DNA of 14,305 nucleotides from Firmicutes bacterium UBA911 (GCA_002294005.1 DBEH01000007.1:2743-17047); one strand, 5' to 3'. Counted from the first letter of the stretch, positions 1 through 7,349 are shown. Notes: generated by a model not told the origin, from the letters alone. Numbers and translations are program-made.

Positions 1-43
1 AGTAAAGGCTCCCGGATCGGGCCCGGCGCTCCGGTGGCCGGTT

Positions 44-370
44 TTAGCCCAGCATTTCCAGAAGGGCGGCGATCCGCACGTTCAGTTGCTGGGCGTCCGA
101 TGGCGAGTAGTCGGTTTCCAGATGCAAAAACGGTCGTCCGGCCTTTTCCCGGACCAACTCGCCCAGACTGTAGGACTCCACGTTGTAGGTGTGACAGGCC
201 TGCCAGGTAAGGTCGATCACGCCGTCGGCCTGAAACTCCGCCAGCATTTCCTGTACCAGGGTCATCCGCCCGGTGTTCGGGCTCATGCAGGAGCAGGGAA
301 TGCGCAAGTACTTCTGGGCCAGGGCGGCCAGCGGGTCGGCGGCGTCCGGGTCCGCCTCCAACTGCAGTGT
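44..370 (-). pseudogene. C-terminal remnant of a 2-hydroxyacyl-CoA dehydratase subunit (HgdB/FldC-like)
   Basis: The reading frame ends at a TAA at 44-46 and matches the C-terminal end of the 2-hydroxyglutaryl-CoA dehydratase D-component family. Family-like segments are RIPCSCMSPN, DGVIDLTWQACHTYNVES and HLETDYSPSDAQQLNVRI; the last is the typical E-T-D-Y-S-x-S-D-x-x-Q-L helix near the end of these proteins. Family members are roughly 380-430 residues and bind an iron-sulfur cluster for radical dehydration of 2-hydroxyacyl-CoA. Only about 100 residues are present. The frame is open up to a GTG at 415, but the residues before about 370 do not look like the family, and the mazF stop lies at 464. 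The N-terminal three quarters are therefore missing from this window. I call it a 5'-truncated pseudogene. The family call is firm; the exact breakpoint is an estimate. Confidence 0.75.
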
Positions 371-415
371 TTTGTGAACTGGAGAACCTGCAAGCATACA
401 ACATCCGCCCCGCAC

Positions 416-446
416 AAAAAAACCCTACCTTGTTGCAGAGGTGAGG
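416..446 (-). terminator. Weak candidate Rho-independent terminator after mazF
   Basis: On the minus strand the imperfect arms CCTCACCT and AGGTAGGG (two internal mismatches, loop of about 8 bases) are followed at once by seven T residues. It lies just downstream of the mazF stop, where a terminator would be expected. The stem is weak, so this is only a candidate. Confidence 0.3.
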
Positions 447-463
447 CCAAGAGATCCCATCCG

Positions 464-805
464 TTACGAAATGAGCAGTTGTATTTTCCCGAGTACTTCC
501 GCCGTAACCTGCATCGGAGCCGTAAACACGTATTTTGCGTTTCTCGCTCGCCAGTCAAGACTCTTAACCTGGTCCGCCAGCACAACGCCGGAAACTTCCA
601 GTCCATCCGGCAGCAAAACCTCAAAAGGATAACCTTTTGCCTTTGACGTAACCGGGCATACCAGAGCCAACCCAACTTTTCCATTGTAACTCCGCGGCGA
701 TATTGCCAGCGCCGGCCTCAAGCCAGCCTGCTCGTGCCCTGATTGCGGATCGAACTGCAACCATACGATATCACCACGCCCGGGAATATACACCTCGCCC
801 GCCAT
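464..805 (-). CDS. mazF: MazF/PemK-family mRNA interferase toxin
   Basis: Endoribonuclease toxin of a type II toxin-antitoxin system; MazF proteins cut single-stranded mRNA at short motifs in the cytoplasm. The order of signatures is typical: RGDIVWLQFDPQSGHEQ, then GLRPALAIS, then CPVTSKAKGYPFEV, then the GVVLADQVKSLDW segment. Numbered from the start chosen here, the Arg of GLRP is residue 30 and the Thr of CPVTS is residue 53. These match the two catalytic residues of characterised MazF enzymes. At about 113 residues the protein is full length. The ATG at 803-805 overlaps the mazE TAA (TAATG arrangement), so translation is probably coupled. A second ATG at 809-811 would add two residues. 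Nothing is missing, so the toxin should be active. Confidence 0.93.
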   Translation of the reverse strand: MAGEVYIPGRGDIVWLQFDPQSGHEQAGLRPALAISPRSYNGKVGLALVCPVTSKAKGYPFEVLLPDGLEVSGVVLADQVKSLDWRARNAKYVFTAPMQVTAEVLGKIQLLIS

Positions 806-1038
806 TACCATACTTCACGACCGACAGGTTTTCCGGTGCCTACTTCCCCGTGCAGATTTTCGGGAGTGACACCGGACAATAATGTTTCCAGGCTGTAGCT
901 CCTGGACCGGATAATAATCCCTTCATCCCCGAGGACAATCTCAACAGGCGTGCCTTCAACCAGTCCAGCCTTCTGGGCCAGGGCTTTAGGAATTCGTATA
1001 CCCAAACTATTGCCCCACTTCTGAATATGATACAGCAT
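805..1038 (-). CDS. mazE: MazE-type antitoxin with AbrB/MazE DNA-binding domain
   Basis: 77-residue antitoxin of the mazEF pair. The N-terminal swapped-hairpin DNA-binding domain is recognised from IQKWGNSLGIRIPKALAQKA (residues 5-24) followed by the GTPVEIVLGDEGIIIRS strands. The acidic, flexible C-terminal half (SLETLLSGVTPENLHGE, about residues 49-65) is the part that normally wraps and blocks MazF. The frame stays open to about 1194. I choose the ATG at 1036-1038 because it places the domain at the very N terminus as in the family, and because a strong promoter at 1075-1103 lies inside the longer frame. A GTG directly upstream (1039-1041) is an alternative. The gene overlaps mazF. Repression of its own promoter by the MazE-MazF complex is the family rule and is inferred here. 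Confidence 0.9.
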   Translation of the reverse strand: MLYHIQKWGNSLGIRIPKALAQKAGLVEGTPVEIVLGDEGIIIRSRSYSLETLLSGVTPENLHGEVGTGKPVGREVW

Positions 1039-1074
1039 CACGGTTCCCGCCTTTGAAGCAACATGTTTATATAA

Positions 1075-1103
1075 AGTATATACAAGAGTGGGGCCGCTGT
1101 CAA
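1075..1103 (-). promoter_or_regulatory. Sigma-A promoter of mazEF with palindrome at the -10
   Basis: On the minus strand a perfect TTGACA (-35, 1098-1103) is separated by exactly 17 bases from TATACT (-10, 1075-1080). Transcription should start near 1068, about 30 bases before the mazE ATG. The palindrome GTATATAC (1076-1083) overlaps the -10, and an AT-rich near-palindrome (TATATA-CTT-TATATA) continues downstream. This is a likely binding site for the MazE/MazEF repressor. Confidence 0.75.
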
Positions 1104-1484
1104 TGGCGACATTCTCCGAAATAATCTTGTGAACAATCATGTTGTCAGCGCCACCAATTAGTTGTCCTGTCGCAATATGGAGAAGCTCCCACACGGGGTT
1201 GGGAAACTGCGTTAAAAAAGCGTCCCTCGTCGGCGCGTGGTGTCAATAGTTTTACTTTGTAAATTCCCCAACATCGCCGGTTATATCATATACAATTTCC
1301 GGTACGAGGCTTAACAATAAGGCAAAAATCAGCATTAACGCAATTCTCTTCCGGCTAATCCAGGCACTCCTTTCTAAATCAATTTACTTCCAACACTCTG
1401 TCATTATCAGCGCCAACAGCTTCCAGTTGGTTGATTGGCAAAAGAGGTCCATCATCCGGCCGTCGCCACAGGAAATCGTTAGCG
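1104..1484. other. AT-richer gap with one weak peptide ORF
   Basis: There is no convincing gene between the mazEF promoter and the ABC permease region. The base composition is clearly more AT-rich than in the genes to the right. On the minus strand a ribosome-site-like AAAGGAG (about 1367-1373) precedes a short frame ending at a TAA at 1252-1254. The frame encodes a basic start, a hydrophobic stretch (ALMLIFALLLSLVPEIV) and an acidic tail. Its only ATG (1333-1335) comes after the basic residues; a start next to the AAAGGAG would need an ATT codon. The 5-base inverted repeat CCAAC/GTTGG near 1415-1430 is too short to interpret. Confidence 0.4.
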
Positions 1485-1585
1485 TCAGGGCTCCCGTAAA
1501 ATCAGCCTGAGCCCCAATCCGCAGAAAACGGCGCCCATCAGGAGCAGCACGCCCACCGCCGGCAGGACGGCGGTCAGGGCGGCTC
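1485..1585 (-). pseudogene. Displaced C-terminal TM helix of the distal ABC-2 permease
   Basis: One frame over from the end of the permease, the minus strand encodes GAALTAVLPAVGVLLLMGAV and then FCGLGLRLILREP before a TGA at 1485-1487. This is a typical last transmembrane helix of an ABC-2 permease with a short basic tail. It follows the permease motif PQSWAVTALHDLVVR directly if one G is added in the run near 1585-1588. I therefore read it as the original C terminus, cut off by a one-base deletion. Confidence 0.7.
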
Positions 1586-2677
1586 CCGGACCACCAGGTC
1601 GTGGAGGGCGGTCACCGCCCAGCTCTGGGGCACAAAACGGGCCAAGGCCAGCAGGGCCTCGGACGTCACCACTTCCAGCGGCCAGAAACACCCCCCGAGC
1701 ATGGAGGTGCTGACCAGCAGGATCGGCGCCAGGGCCGCCAGTTGCGCCGTCGTCTTGACCAGCCCCGAGAGGGCCAGGCCCAAACCGGCGGCACAGAACA
1801 TAAAGGCGGCCAGCACCAGCAGGGCGCCGGGCAGGTTGTTCCCCCAGTTCACCCCGAAAAGGTAGGCCCCGGCCAACACCAGCAGCAGCATCTGCGTCAT
1901 GCCGATCAGGAAGGTGCCCCCGAGGTTGCCGGCCAGAATCTGCCCCCGGGAAACCGGCATCGCCCGTAACCGTTGCCAGGTCCCTTCCCGCTTCTCGTCC
2001 AGAATGGTGCCCATGGCAAAGACCACGGTGAACATGCAGAAAAAGAGCGCGAAACCGATCGAGGTGTGGGCGGTCTGATCAAACACCGGTGTGCCTTTTC
2101 CATCCCGCTGTTCAAGTTTCAGGCTCACCGGCGCCGCCGGAAACCAGCTTTCCAGCGCATTTTGGTAAGCCCGCTCCCGGAGCGCATCTTCCCGGCCCGC
2201 CACCGCTTTGTCCCGGCTGATTTCCGTCAGGGCAAGTTCGGCAATGCCCGAGTTCGCCGCGACCTTGGCCACCGCCGCCCTGAAGACCTGCCGCGTGGCG
2301 ATCAGTTCGCCGCTCTCGTGAACCTGGTACACGTCGACCTGCGGAGCCAGCCCCTGCTCAATCCGCCGACCGAAGTGTTCCGGGAGCACGAAGGCGGCCT
2401 GCACCTCGAAGCCGCGCACCTTTTCCACCGCTTCCTCCCGGTTCCCATACAACACGCGGTAGTCGGGGTCGTCCGCAAAACTCTGGATCACCCCCCGGCT
2501 GTGCAGGCTCTGGTCCTCGTCCACGAACAGCACCGGAACCGCACTCGGCCCCTCGAAGGCCATGAGCCCGACAAAAAAAGTGGTCAGCAGGGGTAAAAAG
2601 AGCATCATCAGGAAAACCAGCGGCTGCCGGGCCTGATTCTTGAGCTTCAGCCCAATGATGAAGGCGGTCTTCCCCAT
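1574..2677 (-). CDS. ABC-2 type permease (distal), frameshifted at the C terminus
   Basis: Membrane subunit of an ABC-2 exporter (YhaP/NatB/DrrB-like architecture). It has an N-terminal TM helix (PLVFLMMLFLPLLTTFFVGL, about residues 20-40), a large extracytoplasmic domain (about 42-203), then a C-terminal TM bundle beginning IGFALFFCMFTVVFAMGTI. The cytoplasmic loop LDEKREGTWQRLRAMPVSRG is the ABC-2 coupling segment. Late motifs GGCFWPLEVV and PQSWAVTALHDLVVR are also typical. The present frame stops right after VVREPP, so the final TM helix is lost; it continues in the next frame at 1485-1585. The start is the ATG at 2675-2677, 10 bases after GGAG. A TTG at 2681-2683 that overlaps the upstream TGA is an alternative. 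It is the last gene of the lipoprotein/ATPase/permease operon and the likely heterodimer partner of the next permease. The substrate is unknown. Confidence 0.85.
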   Translation of the reverse strand: MGKTAFIIGLKLKNQARQPLVFLMMLFLPLLTTFFVGLMAFEGPSAVPVLFVDEDQSLHSRGVIQSFADDPDYRVLYGNREEAVEKVRGFEVQAAFVLPEHFGRRIEQGLAPQVDVYQVHESGELIATRQVFRAAVAKVAANSGIAELALTEISRDKAVAGREDALRERAYQNALESWFPAAPVSLKLEQRDGKGTPVFDQTAHTSIGFALFFCMFTVVFAMGTILDEKREGTWQRLRAMPVSRGQILAGNLGGTFLIGMTQMLLLVLAGAYLFGVNWGNNLPGALLVLAAFMFCAAGLGLALSGLVKTTAQLAALAPILLVSTSMLGGCFWPLEVVTSEALLALARFVPQSWAVTALHDLVVREPP

Positions 2678-2679
2678 GC

Positions 2680-3966
2680 TCAACGTTCTCCTCTCAATGG
2701 CATCGCGCCGCCGATGACTACGCAGAACAGACCGAAGGCGGACAAATAGAGGGCGCTGCCGATTACGTCACTCAAGGCCGCCCCCTCCATCAGCCGCAGG
2801 TAGGCGGTGAGCGCCCGCCCGTTGATGGTCCACTCGGCCACCGTGCGCATGGTGTCGGGCATTACGTAAAGGGGCATCATGCTCCCGCCAGCCAGGGCCA
2901 TTACATTCACGGCTCCGGACATAAACACGTCAATAGCGCGGCCGGTCTTCAGAAGCACGGCCAGCAAAGCGCCCAAACCCGCCACCGCGACGGCGGCGCT
3001 GACGGTAAGGACCGCGAGGGCCGACGGATCAACACCCCAACTGATCCCGAAAACCAGGCGGGTGAAAAGCATCATCGCCGACAATTGAATCAGGGCGATC
3101 ACCAATACCGCGCTGAACTTCCCGGACAGAACCTGCCAGCCCCCCCGTCCCGAGACGATCAGGCGGTGCAGGGTCAGTTGGTTCCGCTCATCGACCATGC
3201 TCTTGGCCCCGAAGACGGCGGCGAAGAGGATGAACATCACGCCCATCGCTACGGCATAATACTGCAGAGCCGAAACCACCTGCCGGCCCTCCTCGGTCAC
3301 CGTGATGAATTCAACCTGGTTGGTTCCCCGCCCGACCAGTCCGGTGACGGCGGACTCGATTCCGTCGAAGTCAAACCGGCCCACCCCCTCTTGCACGCGC
3401 TCCTCGTTGACCACGGCCAAAGCGATGCGCGGAATGGAGACGGTATCCGCAAAGCTGCCCAGGATTCCGGACACCACGGCCCCGGTACCGGGGTCGCCCG
3501 GTCCGGTCAGGACCCGGAGCGCGATGTTCCGGCCCAAGACGTAATCCATTTCGAAACCGGCCGGGAGGAACACCACCGCCGCCACCTCCCCGGCATCCAG
3601 CTTCCGCAAGGCCCGGGCCTCGTCCATTCGCTCGTAGCCCATCACTTTCCGGACTTCGTCGGCCCCCAGAAACTCTTCGAAAAAGATGCGGCGCAGGTCC
3701 AGCGAAGCTGCGGCTTCAAGGACCGCCTCCCGTTCGGCCTCGCCGATGAACCGCGGCAGGGCCGCCGCCGGGGCGGCTTCTTCCACCACCGCGATACTGA
3801 AGTGGTTGATCCCGCCGCCGCCCGGCATGGTGAACAGGGGTCCCAGGGCGAAGCCCAGCACACTGGTGAGAATGAGCGGCATGGCCAAAAGGATGGCCAG
3901 CGCCTTGCGGTCCCGCAGCAGGATGGAAACGTCTTTCAGCGCGATATACAGAAAATACAAGCGCAT
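2680..3966 (-). CDS. ABC-2 type permease (proximal)
   Basis: 428-residue membrane subunit with NatB/YhaP-like ABC-2 layout. TM1 is at about residues 22-46 (LAILLAMPLILTSVLGFALG). A long extracytoplasmic domain follows at about 50-235. The TM bundle starts with YYAVAMGVMFILFAAVFGA. The coupling loop KSMVDERNQLTLHRLIVSGRG lies between two of these helices. Late motifs are GGSMMPLYVMP and EWTINGRALTAYLRLMEGA. It is complete, ending in a basic tail (PLRGER). The start ATG at 3964-3966 has a strong GGAGG that overlaps the ATPase stop codon (TAGGAGG, then CGGCC, then ATG), leaving a 9-base gap. It should pair with the ATPase and the distal permease to move a substrate out of the cytoplasm. The substrate cannot be told from sequence. 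Confidence 0.9.
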   Translation of the reverse strand: MRLYFLYIALKDVSILLRDRKALAILLAMPLILTSVLGFALGPLFTMPGGGGINHFSIAVVEEAAPAAALPRFIGEAEREAVLEAAASLDLRRIFFEEFLGADEVRKVMGYERMDEARALRKLDAGEVAAVVFLPAGFEMDYVLGRNIALRVLTGPGDPGTGAVVSGILGSFADTVSIPRIALAVVNEERVQEGVGRFDFDGIESAVTGLVGRGTNQVEFITVTEEGRQVVSALQYYAVAMGVMFILFAAVFGAKSMVDERNQLTLHRLIVSGRGGWQVLSGKFSAVLVIALIQLSAMMLFTRLVFGISWGVDPSALAVLTVSAAVAVAGLGALLAVLLKTGRAIDVFMSGAVNVMALAGGSMMPLYVMPDTMRTVAEWTINGRALTAYLRLMEGAALSDVIGSALYLSAFGLFCVVIGGAMPLRGER

Positions 3967-3975
3967 GGCCGCCTC

Positions 3976-4911
3976 CTAATCCCGCAGTTCCTTGCCGGTC
4001 AGATGCAGGAACACACTCTCCAGGTCCGGCTCACGGATTACGACCGCCTTCACCCGGCTGCCGGTGCGCTGCACGCGGGCCAGCACCGCGCTCAAAACCC
4101 CGGACGCTTCACCGGAAACGATGGACAGCCGGTCTTCCTGGTAAGCCGCTTCCTCGACCCCCGGCAGGGCCCGGAGATCCCCCAGCGCCGCCGCGCTCAG
4201 CCCCTCGATGCGCACCTCCAACCGCTCCCGCCGTCCGACCAGCCGGATCAGTTCCTCCTTGCGGCCCTGGGCGATCAGCCGCCCGTGGTCCATAATCCCC
4301 AACCGGTCGCACAGGTACTCGACCTCTTCCATGTAGTGGCTGGTGTACAGAACCGTCATCCCCTCGGTGTTCAGGTGCTTGACCGTGTCCAGGATGTGCC
4401 GCCGGGACTGGGGATCGATGCCCACCGTGGGTTCGTCCAGGATCAGGAGTGCCGGTTTGTGCATCAGGCCGACCCCGATGTTGATCCGCCGTTTCATCCC
4501 TCCGGAGAAAGTAGCGACCCGGTCGCCGGCCCGCTCCGCCAGCCCGGTGATCTCCAGCACCTCGTCGGTGCGGACGTGGAGCGCCCGGCCGCCGAGACCT
4601 TGCATCCGCCCGAAGAAGAGCAGGTTTTCGCGCGCCGAAAGCGAGGGGTACAGGGCCACGTCCTGGGGCACCAGGCCGATCAGCGGCCGTACGCGCGCCG
4701 GTTCCCGCGTCACGCTCTTACCCTGTACCAGGACATCGCCGGCCGTTGGCTTCAGGAGGGTGGCCACGACGGAGATAGTGGTCGACTTGCCGGCCCCGTT
4801 CGGGCCGAGCAAACCCCAGATCTCGCCGCGGGCGATCTCGAAGGACACGCCGTCCACGGCCGGCACATTCCCGTAAGTCTTTTTGAGGTTCTGCACGGCG
4901 ACCATGTTCAC
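3976..4911 (-). CDS. ABC-2 exporter ATP-binding protein (CcmA/NatA/DrrA family)
   Basis: 311-residue nucleotide-binding subunit with every catalytic motif present: Walker A GPNGAGKST (36-44), Q-loop Gln83, signature FSGGM (135-139), Walker B LLILDEP (155-161) and switch His192 in TSHYMEEVE. The C-terminal extension of about 85 residues ends in EPDLESVFLHLTGKELRD, the regulatory tail seen in DrrA/NatA-type exporter ATPases. The start is the GTG at 4909-4911, which overlaps the TGA of the lipoprotein gene (GTGA) and lies 8 bases after GAGGGG. An ATG two codons on is possible but its spacing is worse. It drives the two downstream ABC-2 permeases. Family assignment is firm; the transported molecule is unknown. 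Confidence 0.95.
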   Translation of the reverse strand: MNMVAVQNLKKTYGNVPAVDGVSFEIARGEIWGLLGPNGAGKSTTISVVATLLKPTAGDVLVQGKSVTREPARVRPLIGLVPQDVALYPSLSARENLLFFGRMQGLGGRALHVRTDEVLEITGLAERAGDRVATFSGGMKRRINIGVGLMHKPALLILDEPTVGIDPQSRRHILDTVKHLNTEGMTVLYTSHYMEEVEYLCDRLGIMDHGRLIAQGRKEELIRLVGRRERLEVRIEGLSAAALGDLRALPGVEEAAYQEDRLSIVSGEASGVLSAVLARVQRTGSRVKAVVIREPDLESVFLHLTGKELRD

Positions 4912-5927
4912 GGCCGCACCCCCTCAAGCACACTCTCAAACATTTTGGGCATGTTCGCCTCCAGTTCCTCAAGCGCAAAGCTGTTTTCCGGGGTAATCGC
5001 GGGCGGCTCGATGCTCACCGGCCGGCCGAGCGCCCAGCGCCGGATCTTGATCTCAAAGCCGGCGGCGGCCGTCACGCTCTCGGACCGGGAAACGGCGCGC
5101 CCGCTGATGGTCTCCCGGACCAGGTGCCGATCCCGGTCCACGGCCCCGGAATACCGGAAATCCTCGAAGGTGGTGCGGTCGACGGCCGCCAGGGCATTGT
5201 CCAACATCTCCGCCAGGAAGGCGTCGGCGTCCCGGTTCTCCAACTCATCTTCCTGGGCGAATTCCAGCCAGGCGGTGACGATCCGCTCCCGGATTTGCGG
5301 ATCGGTCAGGACGGTGCGAACACCCTCGCGGGCAAAATCTCTGACCTCGGCCTCGTCGAGGACGACCTCGTAGACGATCACCTTGACCTCCCCGTCAGGA
5401 GTGGCCACCAGTTCACTGCCCGTTTTACGCACGTTCTCGGCCTTCAGCAGCCCGTTCCAAAACTCGGCCAGCCGCTTTGCCCATTCCGGCCCCGCCTCCG
5501 CCACCGGAGCCTTCGCTAGGGACTCCCCGGGGCCGTCCCGGTGGACGACCAGAAATTTGGTGAAGGTCGGCAGCAAGAGGATCGCCCGCTCGGCGTCGGT
5601 GTACACCTTGAAGTCCAAACCCATGCCGCCGACGTCCAGGTGGCCGTCAACGTAACTCAAGCCCTTCCGCCGGTCGAAACGCTCGGCAATCGTACCCTTG
5701 ATTTCGCGATATGTCTCTAGTTCCCGGCTTTCCTCCGGGGTCAGGTCCAAGCCTTCGAAGTCCAACTCGTGGCGAAACTCCGTCAGCATCTGCCCACGGG
5801 TGATTTCGTCCGTCGTCTCCAGGGCCCGCCGCAGCTCCTGGAAGTCGTTCGTTTGCCGGCAGCCCGCGACGAGGACCGCCGCCGCCGCCAGCACAACACC
5901 GATGACCAGCATCATCTTTCTGCGCAT
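4908..5927 (-). CDS. Predicted lipoprotein of the ABC exporter operon
   Basis: 339-residue protein that I do not recognise by family. A basic start (MRRK) and a hydrophobic helix lead to the lipobox VAG-Cys23, so it should be cleaved and anchored by lipid on the outer face of the membrane. The rest is soluble, mixed alpha/beta by eye, rich in acidic and basic residues, with no further TM helix. The longer open frame (to 6101) adds 58 Arg-rich residues. I reject it because the ATG at 5925-5927 has a strong GGAGGGG seven bases upstream and gives a proper signal peptide. It is the first gene of a tight operon (4-base overlap with the ATPase) and sits next to a two-component system. A substrate-binding, sensing or accessory role for the exporter is inferred from this position only. 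Confidence 0.8.
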   Translation of the reverse strand: MRRKMMLVIGVVLAAAAVLVAGCRQTNDFQELRRALETTDEITRGQMLTEFRHELDFEGLDLTPEESRELETYREIKGTIAERFDRRKGLSYVDGHLDVGGMGLDFKVYTDAERAILLLPTFTKFLVVHRDGPGESLAKAPVAEAGPEWAKRLAEFWNGLLKAENVRKTGSELVATPDGEVKVIVYEVVLDEAEVRDFAREGVRTVLTDPQIRERIVTAWLEFAQEDELENRDADAFLAEMLDNALAAVDRTTFEDFRYSGAVDRDRHLVRETISGRAVSRSESVTAAAGFEIKIRRWALGRPVSIEPPAITPENSFALEELEANMPKMFESVLEGVRP

Positions 5928-6021
5928 TTCAATGCCCCTCCGTCCGTTTGCTGCCCCCATCGTACCAAGAGCAGCCGCCCGCCGTGATGTGTGTAGCGTC
6001 GCCAGTTCTCCCGGTGAGACC

Positions 6022-6035
6022 GTGACAAACGTCAC
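6022..6035 (-). promoter_or_regulatory. Inverted repeat GTGAC-N4-GTCAC, candidate response-regulator operator
   Basis: A perfect inverted repeat (5-base arms, 4-base spacer AAAC on the plus strand) lies about 95 bases before the lipoprotein start. It is in the 170-base gap between the response regulator and the exporter operon. NarL/LuxR-type regulators bind such short dyads. The position suggests control of the lipoprotein/ABC operon, but no clear -35/-10 pair was found next to it. Binding is inferred. Confidence 0.4.
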
Positions 6036-6097
6036 CAAGAAACGCCCCGCGGAGCGTCGCCGTTCATTCGCCGTTCGCCGGTGCGCATGACGCGGGT

Positions 6098-6781
6098 TCA
6101 TTCCGGACCCGGGTCTTCGGTCAGGCGGTTGCGCAGGGCGAAAATGGCCAACTGGGTCCGGTCCCGCAACTCCAGCTTGTTCAAGATGTTGCTCAGGTGG
6201 TTGCGGACCGTGCCCTCGCTCGGGAAGAGCCGGCCGGCGATCTCCCGGTTGTTCAGCCCCCGGCCGACCAGACCGGCGATCTCCCGCTCCCGTCCGGTCA
6301 ACAGTCCCACCCGTTCATCCCGGGTTTCCCGGGCCGCCGCCGAAGCCGCCAGGCTGGAGAGCCGCGCCACCACCCGGGAAGCGACCTCGGGCTGGATCGG
6401 CGCCCCGCCGCGGTGGACCGCGCGGACCGCCCCGGCGATCGTGTCCGGGGAGGCGTCCTTGAGCAGGTAGCCGGAAGCGCCTTCCTTCAGGGCTTCGAAG
6501 ATGTATTCGTCATCGTTGAAGGTGGTCAGGATCAGCACCTTGACCCCCGGGCACTCCCTCTTGATCCGGGCGGTGGCTTCCACCCCGTTCAGCACCGGCA
6601 TCTTCACGTCCATCAGCACCACGTCGGGCCGGGCCGCCCGGCACAGGCGGCAGGCCTCCTCCCCGTTGCCCGCCGTCGCGACGACCTCGATATCGTTCTC
6701 GCTCTCCAGAATCATGCGCAGACCACGCACCATGATCTCCTGGTCGTCCACCAGCATCACCCTGATTCCGTCCACTGCCAT
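6098..6781 (-). CDS. NarL/LuxR-family response regulator
   Basis: 227-residue two-component regulator with a complete receiver and output domain. The receiver (about residues 5-125) has the acidic pair Asp12-Asp13, phospho-acceptor Asp58 in VVLMDVKMP, Thr86/Thr87 in LILTTF and Lys108 in YLLKDAS. The LuxR-type helix-turn-helix (about 160-220) includes LTGREREIAGLVGRGLNNREIA and GTVRNHLSNILNKLELRDR. The ATG at 6779-6781 is chosen over an upstream in-frame start because it follows GAGGTG at good spacing and places the first beta strand at the N terminus. It begins 10 bases after the kinase stop, so the two were one operon. The regulator itself looks intact although its kinase is broken. It likely controls the adjacent lipoprotein/ABC operon. 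Confidence 0.93.
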   Translation of the reverse strand: MAVDGIRVMLVDDQEIMVRGLRMILESENDIEVVATAGNGEEACRLCRAARPDVVLMDVKMPVLNGVEATARIKRECPGVKVLILTTFNDDEYIFEALKEGASGYLLKDASPDTIAGAVRAVHRGGAPIQPEVASRVVARLSSLAASAAARETRDERVGLLTGREREIAGLVGRGLNNREIAGRLFPSEGTVRNHLSNILNKLELRDRTQLAIFALRNRLTEDPGPE

Positions 6782-6791
6782 TCCTTGCACC

Positions 6792-7349
6792 TCACGCCTC
6801 AACACTGCGGCCGACAACCGCGCCGCCCGCAAAACCCGCCCCCGCGTCCGCATCCGCCTCCCCGGGGCCGACCGCTTCGTCCGCCGGAATCCGCACCTCT
6901 AATACAAAGCCCCCTTGAGCCGGGGACTCCCAGGAAACCCGGCCGCCGACCCCGGCCACGCGTTCCCGCATCCCGGTCAGGCCGTTGCCGGGAACCACCG
7001 CCGGACAGCCCCGGCCGTTATCGGTCACCTTCAGTACCAAACGGCCCGGCGCGGCTTCCAGGACCACCGCAATCCGGTCCGCCCGCCCGTGGCGCACCGC
7101 GTTGGTCAGCGCCTCCTGCGCCGCCCGGAACAGGCCGAGTTCCGCCACCGGGGACAGACGGGGAAGCGGATTGGGCACGGCCAAATCGATCCGAAGAGCG
7201 CCGTTTCGGCTGTACTCGTCAATCAAACGGCGCAGGGCGGCTTCCAGGGGGGACTGCTCAAGCTCCCGCGGGCGCAGGGCGTCCACCGCCCGCCGGACAG
7301 CGACCAGCCCGTCCCGCGCGCGTTCCTGGATGGCGTTCAGCATCGCCGC
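6792..7349 (-). pseudogene. Histidine kinase, C-terminal part (ATPase domain), H-box deleted
   Basis: This segment carries the end of the dimerisation helix pair and the HATPase_c domain of a NarL/DesK-type (HisKA_3) sensor kinase. The frame opens with LRAAAMLNAIQERARDGL and VRRAVDALRPREL, the second helix of the dimerisation domain. The N-box FRAAQEALTNAVRHG, the G1 box VTDNGRG and the G2 box NGLTGMRERV follow. It ends at a TGA at 6792-6794, just before the response regulator. The helix that should carry the phospho-acceptor His (family pattern ER-x-R-I-A-R-E-x-H-D) appears neither here nor in the upstream segment. The sequence jumps from the coiled linker LYAELQRYA to RAAAMLNA with a frame change. 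About 45-60 residues are judged missing from family layout. An internal ATG at 7341-7343 could start a free ATPase domain, but it could not be autophosphorylated. Confidence 0.8.

Noticed and set aside
1039..1194. N-terminal extension of mazE
   Set aside because: It would contain the -10/-35 promoter and adds residues not seen in MazE antitoxins, although some of the text (WELLHIATGQLIGG) looks protein-like.
1585..1588. Programmed frameshift in the permease
   Set aside because: The G-run is only three bases with no slippery heptamer or obvious stimulatory stem, so mutation or sequencing error is more likely.
3085..5373. Very long plus-strand open frame (762 codons)
   Set aside because: It lies antisense to the intact permease, ATPase and lipoprotein genes. 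Its translation is rich in Gln, His, Pro and Arg without domains, the usual shadow of GC-rich genes.
5928..6101. 58-residue extension of the lipoprotein
   Set aside because: It is Arg-rich and would bury the signal peptide. The internal ATG has a strong ribosome site, and the candidate operator lies inside the extension.
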